A DNA stretch of 64,000 bases, taken from assembly GCA_016235065.1 (NCBI GenBank), contig JACRMB010000005.1, positions 332,733 through 396,732 on the forward strand. Direction: 5' to 3'. Positions 1-6,997 of this stretch are shown one piece after another (position 1 is the stretch's first letter; each line of letters begins with the position of its first letter). The notes under the pieces were generated by a model, which was not told the origin of the DNA, did no database searches, and saw only the letters and a program-made list of their open reading frames with translations. The translations under genes and the position numbers were made by a program. The stretch is from Actinomycetota bacterium. Lineage in GTDB: Bacteria; Actinomycetota; Thermoleophilia; BMS3ABIN01.

Positions 1-823
1 CACCGCATTCAACATAGAGGTCCAATGATTCCTTCTCCTGGGACAGGTACTGGCGCTGGCGGGACATCAGCACGTCGAAGTCTACCTGGTGTCCGTCGAA
101 TTCCGGCCCGTCGACGCAGACGAATTTAGTCTCGCCGCCGACCGTGACCCGGCAGGCGCCGCACATGCCTGTGCCATCGACCATGATCGAGTTCAGACTG
201 ACGATGGTCTTGACGTTGTATTCCTCCGTGGTCTTGCAACAGAATTTCATCATGATGCCCGGACCGATCGCGTAGATCAGGTCGATGCCGCCGGCCTCGC
301 AAAGCTCCTTGAGTGGCTCGGTGACCAGGCAATGGCGGCCGCAGCTGCCATCGTCGGTGGTCACGATCAGCTCGTCGCTGATCTCCCGCATCTTGTCTTC
401 CCAGAGCAGCAGGCTCTCGTTACGGGCGGCAACGATGGAGATGACCTTGTTGCCTGCTTCCTTGAGAGCACGGGCGATCGGATATACCGGCGCGACGCCG
501 ACGCCACCGCCGGCGCAGATGACTGTTCCCACATTCTCGATCTCGCTGGGCATGCCCAGGGGTCCGATGAAGTTGGCGAGCGAATCGCCCTTGCCGAGTT
601 TCTGCAGGTGGCGGGTCGATTTGCCTACCGCCTGGACGACGATGGTGATAGTTCCGGCCTCGCGGTCGAAGTCGGCGATGGTGAGAGGGATCCTCTCCCC
701 CTCTTCGTGGATGCGCAGGACGATGAACTGTCCCGGCTGGCAGGCGGCGGCCACGGCCGGCGCCTCGATGACCTGCATATACACGTCATCTGAATAATCT
801 ACTTTGTCAAGTATCTTGTACAT
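1..823 (-). CDS. NfnA/SudB/PyrK-like FAD and [2Fe-2S] electron-transfer flavoprotein (3' end cut by window edge)
   Basis: The reading frame opens with an ATG at 823 behind a strong GGAGG ribosome site and stays open for about 274 codons to the left edge, so only the last few residues are missing. It resembles the small subunit of NADH-dependent ferredoxin:NADP oxidoreductase (NfnA) and sulfide dehydrogenase, the family that includes the dihydroorotate dehydrogenase electron-transfer subunit. An N-terminal FAD-binding barrel is followed by an NAD-binding region with a Gly-rich AGGGVGVAPVYPIAR stretch. Near the C-terminus lies a [2Fe-2S] motif, MCGACRV then FVCVDGPEF. It is last in the Wood-Ljungdahl operon seen here, so it may pass electrons between NAD(P)H and ferredoxin for that pathway. 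The partner large subunit would lie beyond the window. The family is clear; the exact partner and nucleotide are inferred. Confidence 0.85.
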   Translation of the reverse strand, partial: MYKILDKVDYSDDVYMQVIEAPAVAAACQPGQFIVLRIHEEGERIPLTIADFDREAGTITIVVQAVGKSTRHLQKLGKGDSLANFIGPLGMPSEIENVGTVICAGGGVGVAPVYPIARALKEAGNKVISIVAARNESLLLWEDKMREISDELIVTTDDGSCGRHCLVTEPLKELCEAGGIDLIYAIGPGIMMKFCCKTTEEYNVKTIVSLNSIMVDGTGMCGACRVTVGGETKFVCVDGPEFDGHQVDFDVLMSRQRQYLSQEKESLDLYVECG

Positions 824-840
824 GTCCTCCTCTTGCTATC

Positions 841-1010
841 GTGGTTCCGCGTTCTTACACGTGGTTCCGGTTCTTATTGCTGACCGCAGCTGATGCGGCG
901 GGTGACATCTCGCCAATTAAGCTCCGCGCTGAGCCTTCGGGCGATCAGGGTCTATATCAGCTCCGTGCTGAGGCTGCAGTCGATTATGATCTACTTCAGC
1001 TCCGCGTCGG
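841..1010. repeat. Degenerate tandem repeats at the acsE 3' end
   Basis: Two 20-bp imperfect direct repeats begin at 841 and 861 (GTGGTTCCG...TTCTTA). Three 39-bp imperfect repeats begin at 920, 959 and 998 (AGCTCCGYG...), and the last of these lies in the final codons of acsE. The 39-bp period is exact. The gap between acsE and the downstream flavoprotein gene is therefore largely repeat-derived. Confidence 0.6.
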
Positions 1011-1779
1011 AAACCGAGTAAAGCGACTCGTTCTTGAGCGCGTTGATCAGCCTGATTGTCCGCATCATCTCGGGGTCCTTGGCGTTGCAGATGCACGAGG
1101 TCATGCCGCAGGCTGCCAGCATCGGCAGGAAGGCACGCTCGATGGCGCCGCGCAGTTCGTCAGGGGCTCCGTTCGAGGTGTTGGAAAGACCGCAGGTCGA
1201 CTGGACCGGCTCTTCGAAGAGGTCCGGGAACGACTTGAGCACATTCTGGACGGCGACCGCGTGAGCCTGGCCGACCTCCACGCCGATCGGCAATATGATC
1301 GGATCGATCCAGATACGGGAATTGGGGATGCCCAGGGCGTTAGCCGCGGCTACCAGCTCGTAGGCGATGGCGATGCGCTCGTCGGCGTCGATCGGTATAT
1401 GGGTCGACATGGTCAGGCCGATGATCTCGCAGTCGTATTTAGCGGCCAGCGGCAGGATGTTCTCCATCTTGTCGGGCTGGGCGCTGAAAGAATTCAGCAG
1501 CGGCGGCTCGTTACAGACCTTGATTCCCGCTTCCATCGCCTCGTGGTTGCTGGTGTCGAGGCAGAGCTGCAGGTCAGACACTTCCTGCACAGTCTGCACT
1601 ACCCACTCCATCAGCTCGGGACCGCCCTTGCGCGCCGGACCCAGGTTGATGTCGAGCAGGTGGGCGCCGGCCTCGGTGCACTCCTTGGCCAGCTGCTGGA
1701 TCGGCTCGGCGACGCGGTTCTGCATCGCCTCTCCGATGGACTTGCTCATAACATTGATATTCTCAGCGATCGCCTTCAT
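991..1779 (-). CDS. acsE: Methyltetrahydrofolate:corrinoid/iron-sulfur protein methyltransferase
   Basis: This 262-residue pterin-binding TIM-barrel enzyme moves the methyl group from methyl-tetrahydrofolate to the Co(I) of the corrinoid iron-sulfur protein AcsCD, the step joining the methyl and carbonyl branches of the Wood-Ljungdahl pathway. The length matches the AcsE/MeTr family. The pterin-binding signature HLLDINLGPARKGG sits near residue 40, and the conserved Asp/Asn positions DTSNHEA (near 75) and GLTMSTHIPID (near 122) are present. The ATG start is preceded by GGAGG. It lies 46 bp downstream of metF, as expected for one operon. Confidence 0.95.
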   Translation of the reverse strand: MKAIAENINVMSKSIGEAMQNRVAEPIQQLAKECTEAGAHLLDINLGPARKGGPELMEWVVQTVQEVSDLQLCLDTSNHEAMEAGIKVCNEPPLLNSFSAQPDKMENILPLAAKYDCEIIGLTMSTHIPIDADERIAIAYELVAAANALGIPNSRIWIDPIILPIGVEVGQAHAVAVQNVLKSFPDLFEEPVQSTCGLSNTSNGAPDELRGAIERAFLPMLAACGMTSCICNAKDPEMMRTIRLINALKNESLYSVSDAELK

Positions 1780-1825
1780 AGAACCTCCGGTAGTGATTAC
1801 AGATGCTTATTGATTTCAGATTTGG

Positions 1826-2740
1826 TTATTCAGACCCCGGCCTCAGACCCGCCCGGGATAAGATCTCGGGAACTGCGGCTTCCCATTCTACAGCCATCAC
1901 GTGCACTCCCGCGACCCCATCGATCTCCCTCACCCGGTTTATGACCTCCACGCAGACGTCGATGCCCTCGCTCTGGGCGTCTTCAGCAGCGCTCAAACGC
2001 TCGACGATCTCATCGGGGACATCCATGCCGGCAACCCGGTTCTTCATGTATTTCGCCATCCCGGCGCTCTTCAGCGGGGCGACACCGGCCAGGATCTTGC
2101 ACTTCTCAGTCACGCCCAGCTCGCGGCACTGGCGCATGAATTCCTCAAACTTTTCCACGTTGTAGATGATCTGGGTCTGGCAGAAGTCGATGCCGGCCTC
2201 GACCTTCTTAGCCAGCCGCACCGCCCTGAAGGGGAAGGGGTCGGCGTAGGGATTCGCAGCAGCGCCGATGAACAGCTTCGGAGCGAACGTGATCTCTTCG
2301 CCACACTGGAACTGCGGTACATCCCTCATGTCCCTGACCATCCTGATCAGAGTGATCGAATCGAGATCGAAAACGCCGAGCGCCTCGGGATGGTTGCCGA
2401 AGCTCTGGTGGTCGCCGGTGAGGCAGAGCAGGTTCTTCACACCGAGTGCCGCTGCACCGAGGATATCCGCCTGCATCGCCAGCCGGTTTCGGTCGCGGCA
2501 GGTCATCTGCATGATCGGCTCCAGCCCCTGCTCGATGGCGATCTTTGCCGCCGCCATGCTGCACATGCGCGAGATGGCGGTCTGGTTGTCGGTGATGTTG
2601 ACGGCGTCGGCGTGGCCTTTGAGGATATTGGCCTTGTCGACGATCACCTGGGGATCGGCTCCCTTGGGAGGGCCGAGCTCCGCGGTCACCGCGAATTTGC
2701 CGTCAGTCAGGACCTGTTCGAGTACGGAACCTGATCTCAT
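1826..2740 (-). CDS. metF: 5,10-methylenetetrahydrofolate reductase, catalytic subunit
   Basis: This 304-residue FAD enzyme reduces methylene-tetrahydrofolate to methyl-tetrahydrofolate. It is a MetF-type TIM barrel, with the early FAVTAELGPPKGADP, the LTGDHQ motif and the QTQIIYN segment typical of the family. The reading frame extends further upstream, but the ATG at 2740 overlaps the metV stop codon as ATGA, so translational coupling fixes the start. With metV next to it, this is the MetVF form found in acetogens, in which MetV carries electrons to MetF. The immediate electron donor is unknown; the flavoprotein encoded at 3559-5562 is a candidate. Confidence 0.95.
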   Translation of the reverse strand: MRSGSVLEQVLTDGKFAVTAELGPPKGADPQVIVDKANILKGHADAVNITDNQTAISRMCSMAAAKIAIEQGLEPIMQMTCRDRNRLAMQADILGAAALGVKNLLCLTGDHQSFGNHPEALGVFDLDSITLIRMVRDMRDVPQFQCGEEITFAPKLFIGAAANPYADPFPFRAVRLAKKVEAGIDFCQTQIIYNVEKFEEFMRQCRELGVTEKCKILAGVAPLKSAGMAKYMKNRVAGMDVPDEIVERLSAAEDAQSEGIDVCVEVINRVREIDGVAGVHVMAVEWEAAVPEILSRAGLRPGSE

Positions 2741-3405
2741 GGCTCGAATCCTTCCTTCTTCATGGTGCGCGGACCGCCGCTCGACGACTTGGACCAGTTC
2801 TTGGGTCCACCGATGCGGGAGAGGTTGCCTTCGAGCCCGAATGACGCAAGCTTGTCGTAGATCAACTGCCAGACGCAGGGTACATCCGGCGATATCTCGC
2901 AACGCCCGCCCTGGGAACCGCCGCAGGGGCCGTTCAGCAGGGTTTTGGCGCAACGGACGATCGGGCAGATGCCACCGGTATTGAATATGCCGCAATCGCC
3001 GCAGGCGGCGCAATATTCGGTCCAGACATGGTGCTGCTTGACCACGCCCAGCATATTGGTGTTCATCGCCGGAGCGACCCGAACCTTGGGGAAACGGTCG
3101 GCGAAAAGCTGCGGCCCGATGCTGCAGGCGGTAGAGAGGATCAGGTCCTTGCCCTCCACCTGGGCCGCGACTGAGTCTACATACTCGTTCTCACACTGGC
3201 GCAGCACTGTGACTGTCTCTACGGTGCCGCCGACGCCGTCGTTCTGTCTCTGCAGGCGCAGCTGAGAAGCAAGCTGCTCGGCTTCCTTCTCGCCGCCGGT
3301 CAGGCAGACCGCGACACAGGTATTGCAGCCGACGACCAGGATGTTCTCGAACTGGTCGGTGACCGCTTTTATCTGCTCGAATGGTTTTCGTTCTGCTGTG
3401 ATCAA
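2737..3405 (-). CDS. metV: Methylenetetrahydrofolate reductase iron-sulfur/zinc subunit
   Basis: This 222-residue protein is the MetV partner of MetF (methylene-THF reductase C-terminal family). It is cysteine rich: GCNTCVAVC near residue 28, STACSIGPQ near 90, YCAACGDCG near 131, then CPIVRCAKTLLNGPCGG, which gives enough ligands for Fe-S clusters. The best start is a TTG at 3405, since the nearest upstream ATG runs straight into a stop codon. It overlaps metF by 4 bp. A 113-bp inverted-repeat segment separates it from the flavoprotein gene upstream. Confidence 0.92.
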   Translation of the reverse strand: MITAERKPFEQIKAVTDQFENILVVGCNTCVAVCLTGGEKEAEQLASQLRLQRQNDGVGGTVETVTVLRQCENEYVDSVAAQVEGKDLILSTACSIGPQLFADRFPKVRVAPAMNTNMLGVVKQHHVWTEYCAACGDCGIFNTGGICPIVRCAKTLLNGPCGGSQGGRCEISPDVPCVWQLIYDKLASFGLEGNLSRIGGPKNWSKSSSGGPRTMKKEGFEP

Positions 3406-3433
3406 ATCATGTTCCTAACAATATAATTACGCC

Positions 3434-3546
3434 GCGCCGGGCGGGATGTTTCCTCCCGGCGACACTGGTGAGGCGCAATCGGCCACGGAAAATACTCCAG
3501 TATCCATGCCGAACCGTTGAGCCAGAGGGAACATCCCGCCCGGCGC
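3434..3546. repeat. 113-bp segment bounded by 22-bp inverted repeats, inside the Wood-Ljungdahl operon
   Basis: The arms at 3434-3455 and 3525-3546 (core GCGCCGGGCGGGATGTT) are inverted copies with one mismatch and enclose 69 bases. The interior can fold further, for example around ATAC-TGGA-GTAT. It fills the gap between the flavoprotein stop (3559) and the metV start (3405). It could be an mRNA processing or stability hairpin, a partial terminator that lowers downstream expression, or a MITE-like insertion. No gene is visible in it. Confidence 0.7.
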
Positions 3547-3558
3547 AACACCATAATA

Positions 3559-5562
3559 CTATGTGCTTTGCATGCATTTCTTGACCGCTACCAGCTCCAG
3601 TGCGATCTTTTCCGGGTCCAGACCGGCTTCTTCAAGCAACTTCTTCGCCTCGGTTACGGCCGCTCTTGTCTGGCGGTGGCCGTGGACGAAGTGGCCGTCA
3701 TCATCTTCGCTGCAGACGGCTACGTGGACTTTCGTGGCCCCGGCTTCAAGTGCCCCAAGGAGCAGGCTCACACTTAGTCTCGACGTACATGGCAGCGCCA
3801 CCAGGGCCGCATCCGGCGCCACTCGTGACTGAGAATACCAGCATCCCAGCTCCAGATCTCCCCCAGCCGACACAGCTTCATAGATGCGCCCGGAAATCTC
3901 ATCCTCTGATAGCATCACCAGGTCGATCGCCTTGGCCGGACACTGGGTGAAACAGATGCCGCAGGCCTGGCACTTGTCGGGGTCGATACCGCCGAGACCG
4001 TCCTTGTCTTCCCACGGCGCGCCATAAGGGCAGACTCGCACGCAAGTGAGACAGGCTATGCACTTGGTCTCGGAGAAACGGGCGCCGCTGCCGCAGAGCA
4101 GGCAACGCGAAGCCTCGCAGCGGCCGTCTACTTCCCCGAGCCCTGTTTCAACTTCCTCAAAATCTTTTAAACGCTCGCCGGAATCACGGGCGGGCATCTG
4201 GCGGCGCGGCGCAGACTTTATCTTCTCTTTGACATCAGTCGGAACTTCACCGATAGCCACGGGCTCGTGGCTGAAATTGACGTCGACACCAAGGTAGCGC
4301 GCCACCGCGATCGCCGCCCGCTTGCCGCTGGCGAGAGCGTTCACCGCCGCTCCCGGTCCGGTGACGACTTCGCCGCTGGCAAAAACACCGCGTCGGCTGG
4401 TCGTGCACTGCTCCCGGTCAAAGATCAGGATGCCGCGCTCGTTCACGGCCGGTCCGTTTTCCGTCAGGAAAGTAAGGTTCGACATCTGGCCGATGGTCAC
4501 GATCACCGTGTCGCCGGGGATGACGGAAAGCTCGGTCTCGCAGAAGGTCGGCGAGAAACGGCCGTGCTCATCGAAAACCGACTCGCACTTCTTGACCTGA
4601 AGCCCTTCGACCTTGCCATCGCCGACAAAAGCGCTCGGCCCCTGGCTGCAGATCATCTCAATGCCTTCAGCCCGGGCGTCGGCTATCTCCCAGTCGTGGG
4701 CGGGCATCTCGTGGTCGGCTTCGAGACAGACCATGGTCACCTTGCCGCCGGTGATACGCTTTGCTGAACGGGCGACATCGATGGCTACATTGCCGCCACC
4801 GATGACGATGATGTCCTTGCCAAGACCAGAAGTCTCGCGGCCGGCGTTCACATCTTCCAGGAAGGGAACCGCGAGCAGAACCTGTGGCAGATCGGCGCCG
4901 GGAATCGGCAGTGGCCTGCTCTCGGAAAGGCCGACGGCGATCAGCACCGCGTCATATTCCTGAACCAGGTCATCAAAGTTTATTTCGCCGCCGATGGCGG
5001 AGCCGGTCCTGATCTCTACGCCCATACCGCGGATGTAATCTATGTCTTCATCGAGGATATTCTTGGGCAGTCTGTAGTTGAGGATGCCGGTCCGGAGGAA
5101 TCCGCCCGCCTCGGGCTGCTTTTCGAAGATAACCGATTGCACGCCTAGCAGCGCCAGATCGTGCGCGGCCGCCAGCCCCGAGGGACCGGAGCCGATTATC
5201 GCCACCTTTTTACCGGTCGTAAATTCGACTTTTGGCGGCTCATAGCCCAGACCTGAAGCCTTGGCCCCGTCACTGGCCACCCGCTTTAGGTTGCAGATGG
5301 CGATAGGTTCATCAACTCCGCCCCGGCGGCAGGCTTCCTCGCAGGGATGGGCGCAGATGCGGCCGATCGATTGCGGCAAAGGGTTTGTCTCGCGGATTAT
5401 TGCGAGTGCCCAATCATAGTGGCCCTCAGCCACTAGCTGGATGTAGCGCTGCGCATCCGTATGGATAGGGCAGGCTACTTCACAGGGAGGCCTCAGCCGC
5501 GCGTCACCTGGAACAGGGCGCGCAGATGACCTCGATATGTTTTCAGTTAGTTTGCGCTCCAC
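3559..5562 (-). CDS. Fusion flavoprotein: GltD-like NAD(P)H oxidoreductase, 2x[4Fe-4S] ferredoxin and MvhD-like domain
   Basis: This 667-residue redox protein is built from modules. Residues about 1-110 carry the Fe-S helical domain of glutamate-synthase small subunits (CEVACPIHTD, RICAHPCEEACRRG). Residues 115-460 form two Rossmann folds for FAD and NAD(P)H (GSGPSGLAAA and VIGGGNVAIDVARSA). Then come two ferredoxin motifs, CIACLTCVRVCP and CQACGICFTQCP, and a C-terminal MvhD-like domain with only some of the usual cysteines. The GTG start at 5562 overlaps the end of acsC by 16 bp, so translation is probably coupled. Placed immediately before metVF, it is a plausible electron donor for methylene-THF reduction, perhaps in place of separate HdrA and MvhD proteins. 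That role is inference. Confidence 0.88.
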   Translation of the reverse strand: MERKLTENISRSSARPVPGDARLRPPCEVACPIHTDAQRYIQLVAEGHYDWALAIIRETNPLPQSIGRICAHPCEEACRRGGVDEPIAICNLKRVASDGAKASGLGYEPPKVEFTTGKKVAIIGSGPSGLAAAHDLALLGVQSVIFEKQPEAGGFLRTGILNYRLPKNILDEDIDYIRGMGVEIRTGSAIGGEINFDDLVQEYDAVLIAVGLSESRPLPIPGADLPQVLLAVPFLEDVNAGRETSGLGKDIIVIGGGNVAIDVARSAKRITGGKVTMVCLEADHEMPAHDWEIADARAEGIEMICSQGPSAFVGDGKVEGLQVKKCESVFDEHGRFSPTFCETELSVIPGDTVIVTIGQMSNLTFLTENGPAVNERGILIFDREQCTTSRRGVFASGEVVTGPGAAVNALASGKRAAIAVARYLGVDVNFSHEPVAIGEVPTDVKEKIKSAPRRQMPARDSGERLKDFEEVETGLGEVDGRCEASRCLLCGSGARFSETKCIACLTCVRVCPYGAPWEDKDGLGGIDPDKCQACGICFTQCPAKAIDLVMLSEDEISGRIYEAVSAGGDLELGCWYSQSRVAPDAALVALPCTSRLSVSLLLGALEAGATKVHVAVCSEDDDGHFVHGHRQTRAAVTEAKKLLEEAGLDPEKIALELVAVKKCMQST

Positions 5563-6893
5563 TGGCGCAGGAATTTCGGGATGTCGGCCGCTTCGCGGAC
5601 GCCGACCTGAACTTCCCAGCCATCACCCAGTTCTTCGTCTAATTCGCCGGAGATCTGGGCGACATAGCCGGGGATGATGACCTTCTTGTGCGGAGCCTTC
5701 TCCTCGATACCGCTCTTCTTGAGGAAGGGTGCGATGGCGTCGGCTACGAACTTGCCTGCAGCCCAGGCCGTCAGCACTGACTGGCCTTCGACATCCATGA
5801 TGCAGAGCCAGGCCGGCACCTTGCTGGCCTCGACCTCGGAGGAGACCGTAAAGTAGGTGAGCGAGAAGTTGGTTGTCACCAGGATCGGCGCGTCCGGTCC
5901 CGGGTCGTTGATCGGATAGACACCCTGGTCCATCTGCATCGGCCGCTGCGGGTCGGTGTAGATGTTCTGGCTGAGATAGAGAAGCGGCAGCACCCGCGCC
6001 GGATCCAGATCTGAGAGGATGACGAAGCCGGCGTACTTGGCCACGAACACTGAGGCGTAGACGGCTTCTAGCATCTTGTCATCGGTCATGTCGCAGGGGA
6101 AACCGATAGTCGGGAATCCCAGCGCCCGGAAAGTCTTCTTGATGGCTGCGCGGCGGATCAGAGTCTGGTCGAGCAGTACATCGCCCAGCGAAGTGGATGA
6201 CGGATCGAGCACAACCTCCTTAAAATCGCCGTCGAGGGCCTTCTGGCCGAGGTCAGCCAGAGTCTCGAGTGAATCAGCCTTGATGGCGAAGGGTACATCC
6301 AGCTCTTTGGCAACTGCGGTGACCGCATCGAAGTTGGACTCGTTAGCGGCGTAAAGCAGCGGCTTCTTGTCCTTGATCGGCTCTGCGGCGGCTTTCAGGG
6401 CGGCGGCGTCATCGTTGATCAGGATGATTGCTGCGCCCGCCTTTTCGTCAGCCTTAGCGGCCAGGGCTGCCAGCTTTCCTGCATCCGCTGCCCTGATGGC
6501 AGCGACACGCGGCCTCAGGTTCTGGCCGACATAGTTGAACTCGGTATTCTTGAGCTGCTCCAGAAGGCCGTCGACTGTTGCGTCGTCCATGTCTTCCGTG
6601 ATCAGTACGCCCAGGCCTGGCATGTGCTCGAAGCGCTTCTCGTGCCGGTAGAGGACTGTCTCCTCACCGACCGTGACGGCCATGTCGCCGGCACCTACTG
6701 TGACTTTACGAACTGGAGGAGCTGAAGCCTCACCCAAGGCCGCCTTGGCCTCATCAGTGACATATGGGCACTGATCCAGCTCAGCCTTACCAGCAGCCAG
6801 CTGCATGGCAAAAGCCATACAGGTAGGAAATCCGCACTCCTTGCAGTTGGTCTTGGCCAACAACTTGAATATCTGCAAGCCACTAAGAGCCAC
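5547..6893 (-). CDS. acsC: CO dehydrogenase/acetyl-CoA synthase corrinoid iron-sulfur protein, large (gamma) subunit
   Basis: This 448-residue protein carries the methyl-cobamide that delivers a methyl group from AcsE to the A-cluster of AcsB. The N-terminal [4Fe-4S] motif is C17, C20, C25 and C42 (TNCKECGFPTC then QCPYV), exactly as in AcsC/CdhE. A TIM barrel and a C-terminal cobamide-binding domain follow, with the NDPGPDAPILVTTNFSLTYF segment in the second half. It starts with GTG at 6893, behind GGGAG. It pairs with AcsD, encoded upstream. A REP-like hairpin lies between it and acsB. Confidence 0.96.
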   Translation of the reverse strand: MALSGLQIFKLLAKTNCKECGFPTCMAFAMQLAAGKAELDQCPYVTDEAKAALGEASAPPVRKVTVGAGDMAVTVGEETVLYRHEKRFEHMPGLGVLITEDMDDATVDGLLEQLKNTEFNYVGQNLRPRVAAIRAADAGKLAALAAKADEKAGAAIILINDDAAALKAAAEPIKDKKPLLYAANESNFDAVTAVAKELDVPFAIKADSLETLADLGQKALDGDFKEVVLDPSSTSLGDVLLDQTLIRRAAIKKTFRALGFPTIGFPCDMTDDKMLEAVYASVFVAKYAGFVILSDLDPARVLPLLYLSQNIYTDPQRPMQMDQGVYPINDPGPDAPILVTTNFSLTYFTVSSEVEASKVPAWLCIMDVEGQSVLTAWAAGKFVADAIAPFLKKSGIEEKAPHKKVIIPGYVAQISGELDEELGDGWEVQVGVREAADIPKFLRQWSAN

Positions 6894-6936
6894 AGCTCAC
6901 TCTCCCTTCGAATTTGACAAAATATCTTATTCAATT

Positions 6937-6983
6937 CTGGGGGACACATTACTTAATTCATAATTAAGTAATGTGTCCCCCAG
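6937..6983. repeat. REP-like perfect hairpin between acsB and acsC
   Basis: This is a perfect inverted repeat with 22-bp arms (6937-6958 and 6962-6983) and a CAT loop. The outer part is GGGGGACACATTAC. The GGGGACA...TGTCCCC form resembles REP-type elements moved by RAYT (Y1 REP-associated) transposases, an assignment made from memory. On the mRNA it may stabilise the acsB transcript or dampen read-through into acsC. Confidence 0.85.
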
Positions 6984-6997
6984 GTGTTCCAGCATTA

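Noticed and set aside
841-1944. Long plus-strand open frame opposite acsE and metF
   Set aside because: It is the antisense shadow of two clear enzyme genes, with no recognisable motif and no ribosome site.
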